In this document: one piece after another, positions 31,740 to 44,900 of the stretch
Layout: the number at the start of each line of letters is the position of its first letter
Numbering within the stretch: the stretch's first letter is position 1
Source of the DNA: Echinometra lucunter
Lineage: Eukaryota; Echinodermata; Echinoidea; Camarodonta; Echinometridae
NCBI GenBank assembly: GCA_029962745.1
Contig: CM057171.1
Location: 20,764,209-20,828,208 of the forward strand
DNA length: 64,000 nucleotides
Reading direction: 5' to 3'
Made by a program: the position numbers and the translations under genes
The notes under the pieces: model-generated
The model's input: only the letters and a program-made list of their open reading frames with translations
Databases searched by the model: none
What the model was told of the DNA's origin: nothing

Positions 31740-32260
31740 GTATTTAAAGGGAAAATCCACCCCAGAAGTTTCACTGTTTCAATAAAAGGAGATGAATTTG
31801 AACAGCATTTTAAGAAAGAAATGAGCAAAATCGGTCAAAGAATAAGAAAATTACACTCATTTACGTTTTCTAGTAAATTGCTCTCGGCTCTGCAAATTGG
31901 CAACACCGATGACATCATATGTGAGCAGCTCTCCATTCACTTTGTACATGAAATTTCACATTTTCTCAACTTTCTTGGAAGTTACACATTTTCTCAACCC
32001 ATAGTTAAAGTTGTAAAAAGCAATTCTTCTGAACATACATTGACTTTGACTAAGAAAAATGCAACTCATGTTGTTGATTATTTTATAAAAAAATAAGTTC
32101 CTGTACTCCAAGTTTATTTGTGATATTATCAATAGAATCACTGTATAGCATATTATTGTCTGAGTGTCTTTGAGATATGACAATGGATAGATGCAGGGGG
32201 TGTTTCATAAAGCTGTTCTTAAAGTTACAAATGACTTTACGAACGACTTGAATATGGCAA
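31740..32260. repeat. Repeat-derived sequence related to the 3062-3650 foldback
   Basis: AATCGGTCAAAGAATAAG, ATTGGCAACACCGATGACAT and CAGCTCTCCATTCACTTTGT are diverged versions of phrases in 3062-3650. A GTTTCATAAAGCTGTTCTTA segment near 32205 resembles other foldback MITE ends. Confidence 0.5.
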
Positions 32261-32502
32261 GCCAAATGGGATTCTCGATCAGATAAAGGTGAAATATGCA
32301 GTCGGAGATTAACACTAATATTGTTTACAAATATTTTTATGGCTAAGTATAGTTTTAGAGGCACAATTTAATTGTGATTATGGGAAATGCAGTCATACTT
32401 TGCTAAAATTTCAGGAAAAACTTTGGGCACCTCATTTGGCACATCATATTCAAATCATTCGTAAAGTCATGCATACATGTAACTTAATGAACAGCTTTGT
32501 AA

Positions 32503-33644
32503 CCCCCCCCCCCCCCCCCCCTGCTGGACATAAAATACTCTTTGGTCAATATACATGTATGAGGACCAAAGATCTAGACAATCTCTGTGATACCACAACC
32601 CAAGCCTTTATGTCAGGATCCTTTTAGAGCCATATCTATCATAGTATATAAAGATGTCGGAGTCAATTCAGCGTCTTGATGGACATAAAGACACTCCTCG
32701 ATCAACATACACAAGAAGAGGACCGAAGGTATAGACTGTCTTTATGATGTCATGATCCTTTTAGAGCCATATCTATCATAGTATATAAAGATGTCGGAGT
32801 CAATTCAGCACCTTGCTGGACAGAAGACACTCCTCGATCAATATACACGAGAAGAGGACCGAAGGTATAGACTGTCTTTGTGATGTCAGCGCTAGTGTCT
32901 TCATGATGTCACGATCCTTTTAGAGCCATATCTATCATAGTATATATAGATGTCGGAGTCCATTCAGCGCCTTGCTGGACAGAAGACACTCCTCGGTCAA
33001 TGAACATAAGGAGAGGACAAAAGGTGACAATGTCCTTTGCAATGTCTTTAATCAGTTCATTTGTGATGTTACAATCTAAGTCTTTATGATGTCATGATCC
33101 TTTTAGAGCCATATCTATCATGGTATATATAGATGTTGGAGTCCATTCAGCGCCTTGCTGGACAGAAGACACTCCTCGGTCAATGAACATAAGGAGAGGA
33201 CCAAAGGTGACGATGTCCTTTGCAATATCTTTAATCAGTTCATTTGTGATGTTACAATCTAAGTCTTTATGATGTCATGATCCTTTTAGAGCCATATCTA
33301 TCATGGTATATATAGATGTTGGAGTCCATTCAGCGCCTTGCTGGACAGAAGACACTCCTCGGTCAAGGAACATAAGGAGAGGACCAAAGGTGACGATGTC
33401 CTTTGCAATGTCTTTAATCAGTTCATTTGTGATGTCAGCGCTAGTGTCTTAATGATGTCATGATCCTTTTAGAGCCATATCTATCATGGTATATATAGAT
33501 GTTGGAGTCCATTCAGCGCCTTGCTGGACAGAAGACACTCCTCGGTCAAGGAACATAAGGAGAGGACCAAAGGTGACGATGTCCTTTGCAATGTCTTTAA
33601 TCAGTTCATTTGTGATGTCAGCGCTAGTGTCTTAATGATGTCAT
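32503..33644 (-). repeat. Tandem array of the TFIP11 terminal coding exon
   Basis: Directly downstream of the real stop, the last part of the final exon is repeated six more times, plus a decayed partial copy at about 32520-32616 next to a C-tract. Starts of the shared GATCCTTTTAGAGCC word are 32617, 32754, 32913, 33096, 33279, 33462 and 33645 (real exon), so steps are 137, 159, 183, 183, 183 and 183 bp. Each unit encodes DRGVS.VQQGAE.TPTS.YTMID.. on the minus strand and ends at the same GGATCATGA stop. The copy at 32617 has a frameshift. The array lies in the expected 3' UTR, so it may be transcribed. Confidence 0.92.
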
Positions 33645-33820
33645 GATCCTTTTAGAGCCATATCTATCATGGTATATATAGATGTTGGAGTCCATTCAGC
33701 GCCTTGTTGGACGTAAGATACTCCCCGGTCAATGTACATGAGAAGAGGACCAAAGGTATAGATTGTCTTGCCTTCATGGCGTCGCTGGGTAGGTACGAAG
33801 AGGATTCCACTCTCAGCAGC
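33641..33820 (-). CDS. TFIP11: TFIP11 exon 14 (last coding exon)
   Basis: 60 codons including TGA at 33641-33643: [59 protein letters not shown]. Acceptor CCTGCAG|GCTGC. A family B MITE starts only about 40 bp upstream of this acceptor. Confidence 0.97.
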   Translation of the reverse strand, partial: AAESGILFVPTQRRHEGKTIYTFGPLLMYIDRGVSYVQQGAEWTPTSIYTMIDMALKGS

Positions 33821-35608
33821 CTGCAGGAGAAAGAAGCAGAATTTTAGGATTAATATAATCCATAGCAGTACACAGCTTTCTGAAGGTCTAAATTAATCAT
33901 CTTCAATCCTCAAATTATAACATCATTTTTTTTTCCACGCTTACATAGTTTGAAAAAAATAGATATGGATATAACATGAACCAAAATGAATCATTATTGT
34001 AAAATTCAATCAGAAATTGCCAATTTGATCGTGGAAATAGTGATTGTATATTATTCACTGCGTTACTAATTTAAAGAGTTTAATGATTAGTTACAATTAA
34101 ACTGCTCTAATTCGAGAATGCCACAACATACAGCGTTGGGAATGGGCTCAAATTTTTTCAGTGAATTTTTCTCTTCCTCCTCATATATGATATGTACTGC
34201 CCAACATTCTGGACGAACAGATACTGCAAAAACGTCTCCTAAAGGTGACACTGTACCTCTATGGGTTAATCCATGCATGACTGGAGCCCCTATTCTTAAC
34301 TCCGGTTTAACTTAAACTCAGTCAAAGTTAAACCCAAACCTCATTTAAAACTGACTTAAACCATAGGTCCAATCTAAATTTCTGTACGAAATTAAATCAC
34401 ATTAGACTGAAGTTAAAGTTAAACCAGAGTTCAGAATGTTATTACCTAAAACTCCACTTTAAAGGGCAGGTTTAGACTGGGTTTAAACCATAATTAGACC
34501 ACAGTTCAGAATACGGGGACAGAGGGTCAATGTTGTATGGTTTGACCCAATAACTTTGGATGCATAGTCCTAACAATCATGAGCAAAAAGAAAAAAATAA
34601 CCATGCACACACCCTGCTCACTGTGATTGTGTCAGTATTGGCTGTTGGATGTTGAAAATTATGTATAGAAAAATAAGCACTACATTCCTTAAATTAGCAA
34701 TGTGATGTGAAAGTTTGAAATCACTTGTTTTTTTCATGGAAATTGGCAACTTTTCAATTTCTCAACATACTACTCCATTGATTATTTGAAATGAATGATG
34801 TTTTATAAGAAAAATACTGGTGTTGCCAATATGAAGAAGAAAAAGTTAGATGATGTTTGAAGGTTTGCATGGTGGTATGAATATTTGTAGAAAGGGTTTA
34901 CGGTTCACCATGTGGTAAGTCCTAAGGGACTAAAGATAAAGTGGATAGAGATGGAGGTGAAATGGAGAGGCGAGAAAGTAGGAAAGTTGGAGGGCAGAGT
35001 ATCTTTCGAAAACTGGGTGAAGTCCTAAAAAGGACTGTAAACCAGAAGAGGTGAGAGGATTGAGTTGGTGAAGAGATGAGGAGGCTTGAGTCGGCGAGAG
35101 GTAAGAAGACTTTCTCGCCTCTCTATTTCACCTCCATCTCTATCCACTTTATCTATAGTCCCTTAGGACTTACCACATGGTGAACCGTAAACCCTTTCTA
35201 CGAATAAGAAAAAGTTAGTCAAATAAGGCTTCGAAAAGTCAACCCAAAAATATTTCAGTAACCTTTAGAATCTCTTTCAGTTAGGTGCGGGTATAATAAT
35301 GGATATCCATTCATAAATCACCAGAAATCTCTCATAATATTAAAATTCCTGAGCCTCCACTACTTTAATACTACTGTCAGATTTGCTGATAGCAGTCAGC
35401 ACAAATACCCATTCTGGTCAAGCCCAAGTTTTGCACCTTCTCACAAAAGTTCCTTTTACTCAATCAAGTGTAAAATCTTTTGAGAATTCTGGAGGGATTT
35501 TATAGAAGGGTCAGTGGGCTATCCACTGGTATGAAAATTTCCTGAAAATGTTTTGAAATATTTAGATGAGGAGACTTTCTTCCAACTGTAAACTTTTTTT
35601 TTTTTTTT

Positions 35609-35639
<31 letters not shown>

Positions 35640-38600
35640 GGGGAGGGTGCGCTATATACATGTAGATAGGAATGACTTCAACACAATCATATGAGTGCAG
35701 ATAAACCATGCTAGCACAATCAAAAACAAACTGAGAGAGATGCTTACCTTTCTCTCAACCAGATCTTTGAAGGTTGTTGGGATTCCTGAGGTTGAACTCT
35801 TTGCCATTGCCATCTGGGGCTGAACAATGCAAAGAAAAGACAAATAATAAATACAGCATTTGTAATGTCCCATCAATCTAGTGAACTATTCTAAGGCGCA
35901 GAGGGATATAATTAGAACTCTATGAATGGAAAGAGAGAAGAGAAAGATATAAAAGGGGAAAAATGTCACATTCCTTATTTTGTATTAATATCAGAAATTG
36001 TTACAAATTACAGTAATTTACTAACCGTTACCACAAGTAGATGATTCTCAGGGTGGTATATAAGACTGAAAGCCATTTAGTGGAGGTGTTGTGGCTCAGT
36101 GGATAAACTCCAGACTTTGAACCACAAGGTCTGGGGTTTGAATCCCTGCCGCGGCACTAATGTCCTTTGGCAAGACATGAATTTACATTTGCCACGTCTT
36201 TCGGATGGTGACGTTAAAGGTCGGTCCCAGACGTAAATAATCATATTTGATTGATACACGTCTGTAAAAACCCAATTCAACAACAACAAAACTAAAATAT
36301 TTTCAATTAAAGTACGACATGAACATGTATGACCTCTATGTGAATGTTTTTCTAGGGATTCTGCTCATCAGAGGCCCTTTTCATAAAACTTGTTATAAGT
36401 AACAAGTTGCACTAACTGTTATAAGCTTCTGAAATCCTTGCATCTGATTAGCTGAGAGCAAATTTGTCATAGAAATGTGGCAGTTGTTACTGATAACAAG
36501 TTTTAAGAAACAGGGTCCAAAGATCTGCTTTGGAAGAGCATTCCAAAGAGATATCACTGCAGAAATGTAAGATTTTTCTCCATGAGTTTGAAATAAATAA
36601 TAATAAACAACCATAATCATTAATTGAAGGGATGATGGGATCTAATCAAACTATTCATGCAAATCCAAATGTCCATCAAATCACTGCTCTACTCTGTTAC
36701 AAAGGTATTGTAAACAGAACATCCACATAAAATACCTTCAACTTTCATGAACCTTTACTATTTACTAAAAAAAAAAATAATAATTACCAGGGACCAGTGA
36801 TATCACAAGCTCTGCTCTGCTTCTTTACTGGTTTCTGTTTTAATATAATTTCATTTTGTACTCAGCTCCTTCTCTGACATTGTTTTGTTTGATCATTATT
36901 TTGTATTCTTTTGTTATCTTATTTGAATTATGATTGATTAAATGATATTTTTAAAAATGAAAATGAAATAAAGTCTCTGAATCTGAATCTAAAAAAAAAT
37001 AACTATAATATGCTTAAAAGCCTAATATTTTTTTTATAATATTCATTTGAATTAGTAATATTTTCAGAATTTGAGAGATGCTGCAACCCTATGATGGATG
37101 TTACTATGTGATCTAGCTTCCATGTTAACCCGGTGCCTACTGGAATCGGTTGGTCCCTGTACTAAGTTTATGGGAAATAAAGAATTCAGTAGTCAACAGG
37201 TTAATGGCCTTTGCTCTTCTCTCACCTCACTTTCATCCAAGGTGATTACTATTTAGGTTCATGCATCATTTGTATCTTAACCCATGAGCAGCTTTAGTCG
37301 ACTATTAGCACAAGCGTTGGGCTGCTATTGTTGACTCTTAGCACACATGCAGTGCGTTGTATGTGCCATAAAAACCAAACAATGTAACAGTCCTGGGTTT
37401 TGATTCATAGCCAATAAAATGTTAAAGGTAGGGGATCCCATTTGGAAAATGTGGAAATCTCATGAAACTACGAGGGTAAAGCAGTATGCCGAAGTGATTG
37501 TGTGTATGAAATATCATAGTCATAGTCTTTGCAACTTTTTAATGAGAAAGGAAAAACTATCCCCTATCCCTCTGAACCATTACAACAATTTGAATTCAAA
37601 TGTCAAATAGATGAATGTCTGCGCCTGATCAGTGTGTGTTTATACTGGCGCACGTACATGCAACGTGGGGCGTGCAGCGCATGACGCTGTATGTATGTTC
37701 GCTGGAATATTCCCAATCATGTAACTCAATGAATTGGAAAACATGTCCCTTCACATAATTTGTAAGTAGCTGCATCATTAATTCAACTGAAAATTATTTT
37801 TCATTTTTCCCCATTAACAAACAAGAAGTTTACAGTTTTGTTATTTTGAGGGAAGATCTTAATCATCTACCTCTACAATAGGACAAGATATGAAAGTAAG
37901 TTGATTTTCGGGGCTGCAACATGAAACCCCTACCTATAAGAGTAATATTCTTGCTTTATTGCTTATCTTTAGTCGTATTCATGCATAACTGTTAATTTTT
38001 CAGAGATATGATATATAAGAAGTAAAGCTGAAATGAAGTGAATTTTTTTCTTACCTCATTGTTCCATTTAGACATAGGTTGTGATGGTGGTAGAGGTGCA
38101 GTAGGGGGCGGTCCAGGAGGAGGCCCTGGGGGTGGAGGTGGGCGGGATACTTGGACTGGACCTGATCCACTCACAGATCTCTTCATCACATCCAATGCTT
38201 GGTTGAAAAATGCTGTATCACAAAATAATAACAAAAGCATAATGTAATAATAATAACATTAGTTGACTTTATATAGCGCTTAATACGATACCTTTTTAGA
38301 ATTTTACATGTAATCATCATTACCACATTGACTAAATTCAATCACCATTCCACAAATAAAATGCACCATCTCCATTCCCTGTGTAGCATTTCGGCCAGGC
38401 GCCATTTTACAAGTACACACATGCCAATCTGACTACAATATTCGCATCCTACTGGATATCGATTAAACACTGTGGTGGAAAGTGACAAACATGGATTGAT
38501 GCTTTGCTAAAAGACATAAACAACAACATCTCCACAATTTGCAAATCATTTCCTACCAAGCAGAAAAGGGTAGGCAGATATGTGGCCAAGAAACTTTCTC

Positions 38601-38961
38601 TCTTTCAGTCTCTCCAGGGCCCCATTTCATAAAAAGTTGTTGTGATGGAATGGCAACTTTCATTATAATGGAATGGTTGGAATGGTAACTTTCACTATAA
38701 TAGTCAATCAGGAAGCAGACTTCTCATTGTTGCCATGGTAGTTACCATTCCAGCAGGAGTTGCTATCATAGCAACTTTTTATGAAACAGGGCCCAGATCT
38801 TCACTTTCTATGACAGTCACTTTGACGTTCTCTCTCACAGCATCTTTAAATCCCTTCCCATCTCCTTTTTTCTAGCTGTCTCTCTTAATTTTTTTTTTCA
38901 CTGACTATATCCCATTCTACATCTTTGATAATCAAGATACCCCATCCTAACTCTGTTTTTA

Positions 38962-38993
<32 letters not shown>

Positions 38994-41900
38994 ATCTGTG
39001 TTTGTCTCACTATGTATTAAATATATCATTCTGTACTGAACTCACATTTGATTCCTGGTTCTGCATGTAGGTATTCAGGGAAGAGCTTCTTCCACCCGCT
39101 GTACCACGACACCACCTCTTGATAGTTAGGATTGTTGTTAAGCCACGAGCATAAGACCTGAAGCCACTTGGGTAAGAAGTTTGTCTCAAAAAGCTTCACC
39201 AGTGTGGGGCGGGGTATGAAATCTTCCCAGGCCATCACCCATTCAAATGGTTCTGAAGGGAGTAAAACAAACATTAAATAGCATATATGGGACCAGACAT
39301 GGCTTTGAATGGATCAAACATTCCATGAAATGGCATACATGGGACCAGAGCATAGGACCTGAAGCCACTTTGGTAAGAAATTTGTCTACAAAGACTTCAC
39401 TAGTGTGCGTTGGGTATGAAATCTTCTAAGCCATCACCCACTCAGGGAGTAGAACAATCATGAAATAGCATGTATGGGACTAGGAACAACTCTATAGGAG
39501 TTCATATAGATACTCATTGAAATAGCATACATAGGACTAGTTTATGTCAAAGAGCTTCAGTAGAGAGGGATGAGGTTATGAAGTCTTCCCTAGCCATCAG
39601 TTTTTTCTGGGGGGGGGGGGGGTGGGGGTAACAAACCAAATCAAATTTTAAATGACCTGTTGCTTAACCCATTCGTGACAGAAGTCCACATTTTGTGGTT
39701 TGGCCTGATATCTTTTGATGCAAAGCCCTATAAATTACACCAAATACATGAGCAGAAAGAGAAAAAAATTCTGCTCAAACTGTGCCCATTGTGGTTGCGT
39801 CAATATTCGTTGTTTGATGCTGAAAATTTTTAAAAGGAAAATAAGTATTAAAATCCTTAAATTGGCAATGTGATAGAAAGTTTAAAATCACCGTTTTTCC
39901 TTGCAAATTGGCAACTTTGTGACTTCTCACCATAATTTGTGTCAATTTATATTCATTTGAGATATATGAAGTTTCATAAGAAATATGTAGCAATAAAATA
40001 AAAATGTTGGTGTTGCCCATTTGAAGAATAAAAGCTGATCAAATTAGGCTTTAAATAATTCCTGTCACGAATGGGTTAAGGGAACCCTAGTGGCCCTAGT
40101 ATAAAACCTATGGCACTGGAGAATTTAGTAGTCAACAGGTTAACTTACCTAGATGTTGTTGGTATGGATTGACCACAAACTGCTGAAGGCACATAGCTAG
40201 CTTGGGTACAATGTGCCTCATCACAAAGGCTTCCATCGTACCTTTTGAAAATACTGGTTTCCATGGTAACAAGATGGTTTTAGCTGAGCTATCACTAGGA
40301 TGCCAATCCCTCAGAGCGGAGCCAAACTTCTGTCTGATCGGGATATAGAGAGGAGCTAGCTGCTCACCTGCAGGATTCAATATCATAATCATGAATTTCA
40401 TTTTAAAAAGTTTTCACAATTAACCATTGATCACCCACGAAGCCTGGGATATCCTGGGTTATGGTCTATGAAAAACTTGTGTTGAAACGAAATCAATTCA
40501 TGCTCACCGGGTTAACCCATGTCTACAGATACCAAGTGATCCCTGTATTAAAGACATTGGTTAACATTGTTATGATTTTTTTTAAATCTCATTTTGTTAC
40601 TTGAAAACGGGATAAACACAGGGGTTATAGTGTAAAAATACCAGTCTGAAAGTTTCAGAGTATAATATCAACAGGAAGTATTATCAAATAATAGAAATGT
40701 GAACCAATGTTTGAAAAATAAACGAGGGTCAGTTGCACAGACCAGACATAAGGAGTGCGCATGCGCAGATGGCTCAACGGACTGCACTGTGAGTATTGGC
40801 GTATCATGCAGCGGAAGGCACATAACGGTATTTTTTAATTCGTGCAAACGGTCCTCTTAGTTCACTGTCTCTCGAGACGAAAGCTAATTAAATCACGGTT
40901 TGCGTCTAACTTACAGTTTTTCATTCCAAATTATGGTTGGTGTCAGGGTGTTTGAGTACAAATACAAGTACTCATACATGTGTTTCATCTCAGTTTGAAA
41001 AATTTTTAAATCAGCTGCTCACAAGGTTAGCCAATGCCTTTAAGCCTAGATAGACCGATCCGAAAATCAATTTGTGGGCGGCGCCATTACTGCGGTGTCC
41101 CGCATAGTGTGCGCATGTATTCTTTGTGCGCTACATTCAGCTTTGTTGTATGTAACTCTATGGCAGGACACAGCAGTAATGGCTGATCATCTGCTGACCT
41201 CAAGGATAAGCCGGATCGGTCTTTCGGAATCTGAGAATTCAACAGTCAACAGGTTAAATGCACATGTATTATTCAGTATCATTACAGTTATGTGACAATC
41301 GTACACTTAAGAGTTGTGAAGGAGGCGCTGTGGCTCAGTGGTAGAGCAGTGGTCTTGTAATTGGGATTACTCAAGAGAAACCAAGTGGATGCACTATTTT
41401 TCCTTTGGTAAGGTATTAATCCTAATTACCAAGTCCTTTGAAGGGGACTTAAAGACGTCGGTCCCCTGGTTGATTGCTAACAAGCATACACATGCTTTCT
41501 TAGCAGTTAGGTAAAATAACCGACCATTTAACCATTTATCCATTCTATCAAGGCATCCTCTCCATATTTGGAGGTTGATTACAACAATGCAACAATATCT
41601 ATTGTATAAATATATGGGGACGGCTTCAAAAAATGACTGTCACTCGTTCTGTAAACTTAGGAACTCCTATTTTCTATAATACAGTGTAGGAAGTCGGAAG
41701 GGCTCTCACTATGTGGAAAACAATATGAGATAAAAGCCTTCTGGCTCTTCGACTATTGGGTTGTTGCAAAAAAGTTGAGTTCCCATCAACTGCAAATTTA
41801 GCAAGTGATTGTAAAGTTGCGACTGATTGCACGACTTGCATTGCAAGATTCTTGTAACTGGATTGATTGTAAGTTGCAATCAACTGCAAATTTGCATTTG

Positions 41901-44900
41901 ATCACAAGACTTTCAACTGATTTGGGGGGATTTGCAACTGATTGCAAGATTCTTGCAACAGGATTGATTGTAAGTGGCGAAGAATTGCAAATTTGCAATT
42001 GATCGCAAGACTTTCGACTGATTTGGGGGATGTGCAAGTGATTGCAACTTTCTTGCAACATCCTCTATGAGATCGAAGCAACATCTTTTATTTGCAAATA
42101 AAATATACCTCAGGTCCAGACATTGTCTGTAGTTGTTAAAAATTTAAAGTGTATGTCATACATTATAATTCACTTGGTGTTAATTTTCATTCTATCTTAC
42201 CCAGCAATGGTAACCATGGATGAAGCCAAGAATGTATGGGTACGATATCAGTCAGAGGATTCCAACTCTCTACCGCCCTCTGTAGTTTGGGGAAAACTAG
42301 TTGGTCTAGAATGTTGTCCAGGATCCAACGTGGCACTAAGGGAAGCCAGTTCTCTAAAAACTCTGAAAAACAAAACAAACAAAAACATTTAAGTCAATGA
42401 TATAACAGATCAAAATGTTATTTATTTTACTGAAAAAGTCTCCCTCGGCATGACACATACAAAGAGTTGCCTTCCACAATACCCGTCAGATTTCTAAAAA
42501 TCCTTCCAAGAACAAAACAATCCATAACATAGAACTCCATATAAAACCTACTACGAGGGAAAAAGTCTGGTACAGGTTGTATACCATCAGTTAAGTGCAC
42601 GGCTGATTTGTAGTCAATCTAGATTTTCAAGGATTACCCCTGTATTAAAAGATCTGCACTGGCTTCCAGTTCGCCAACGAATATCTTTCAAGATTTTGCT
42701 AATTGTATACAAGGCACTAAGTGGTCAAGCCCCCAGTTACATTTCTGAGCTTTTACAAAGAAAAGTTCACAGACACTCTCACAACCTGCGTAGTTCTAAT
42801 GATAATTTGCTCCTTCACATCCCCGCTCGTAATACAAAGATAACTTTGGGAGATCGTGCTTTTGCCTGTGCAGCCCCAAGGTTATGGAATGGTTTGCCGT
42901 ATGTTGTGAGATCCTGTCCATCAATAGAAACGTTCAAACTCAAACTGAAAACTTATCTGTTCAAATAACTCCCATACATTTCTTTTACCCCCTTTTTCTA
43001 ATTTTGTTTTTCAAGCATTTCACCAGCTCTAAATTGCAGCGCAGTAGAATATATGCACATAGTTTCTGCGCTATATAAATTAGTATATTATTATTATTAT
43101 TATTAAGTGACAGTTGTCCATAATGATAATGTATTTATTACTATATCATGCAGTTCTAGTCTGATATTCAAGTGCAGTAAATGTTGACCTGGGGTGGTAT
43201 TCTGAGACTGTTTTAACTGTTTTAAGTCTGTTTTAGCAAATCGGTATTCTTAACACCGTTTTATCTCTGTTTTAACTTTTGTTTTATCTTTTGTTTTATC
43301 TTTCTAACCGTGCATTTTAATTTGCATGCTTGCCGCAAATCGTGCGCAAGCGCATAAAAATGCCATATGCAATAACACGGTATTCTGAAGACCGTTTTAT
43401 CTTCTGTTTTAACTTTTTCCACTGGACAATTCATGCTCATGAGATAAAACAGTGTGGGAGGTGTTTTAACTTTGTATGTGGCATGTCATGGCGGCAATTT
43501 TTCTTGCTCATTGTGTTTTTGGTTGCAATGAGGGGGATAACGAGATCCAGTAAACCTTTCTGATATTCCAAAACAACATTTCGAAGAGAATTTTTGCCTT
43601 GCATGGAGAAATTTGGCAATTGTCTGTGATAATATCAGAGATGATTTGCACAACTAATTCTGTGAATTTCTGTCACAATATCGCGCGCATCAGTTAATTC
43701 AAGCAAGAAACTAAGCGCAAATTAATGCGCTCATTTACAACGCGAATATAAGTTCATGCATTTCACGCACCCTTTCCCCAGGGGGCGATCTTATTGGCTG
43801 AATCATCTTAGAACCATCTCTAATGACTTTCCCTATTGGATGATATTTTTATGGTGGGTGTGGCTTTGATGACTTACAACACTGCTAAAACAGTTCCCAG
43901 AATACCGTTTAAAGACTGTTTTAGTGGTGCTGTAAGTCGGTGACTTAAAACAGAAGTTACAACAGAACTTAAAACACAGTTAAAACGGTGTTCAGAATAC
44001 CACCCCAGAATCACAACTGGGCGTTGTGAAGTGCGCCTGTAATCCAGCTAACAGTGGAAGTTATATACTGATTCAGCGGACCCGGGTTCGAGTCTAAGTC
44101 AGATGGTGACGTTAAAGGTCGGTCCCAGATGTAAATCATCATATTTTGACTGATACACGTCTGTAAAAACAACAATAGCGAGTTTTCGCCCACCGACGTA
44201 CGGAGCTTTCAGCGACGCAGGAGTGATGGGAAGCTACATCCGTCGCTCCCGAACAAGCCTCGTCTATTTACGGTTTCGCTCATTCATGACCGCGGACATA
44301 AATAAACTGTATTACGTAACCACGCTACAAGCGCGCCGATTGGTTGTTGCTTTCATCGAACAATTCGTGCAGCCTCAATGTGGACAGACGTAAATTTGGC
44401 CAACACCCGCTCTAGATTTCAACTCAAGAACGGTCAGACTGCTGTTGCTACAGTACTTCAAGATTTTTGCACGTGAACCGCAGATTCTACGTCCGCGTTG
44501 AGGTTGCAAAAACAGCCTAATAACTACAACAACAACAACAACAACAGCAATAACTGAATAAAAATGAATTACCAATAAGAGGATCACAGTCATGAACATT
44601 CCATCCCGTTACTCCTCTTCTGACTACTGGCATCCATTCTTCCCACACCAGTCTCTCATAGGCTGTAATAGATGGACAATCATTGATGGTCATCTGACAG
44701 TCTGGACAGTCTAAGATATCCTTCCAGGTCTGGAACAGGTCCAGATGGTTCTTGGTCTCACATACTGGGTTCCAATTATGAAGCTCTGCACGGATCTGAA
44801 GAAAGTAAACCTAATTTCAATTTTCTGCACGCATCAGTCTTTAATTAATTAGTTTAAAGATCAATGGAGGCTTTCTAATAAGGTAGCTTATCAAAAGTCA

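Noticed and set aside
31524..32096. 190-codon open frame
   Set aside because: It starts in a 68-bp tandem duplication with a non-triplet period and continues through sequence related to the 3062-3650 foldback. No recognisable domain.
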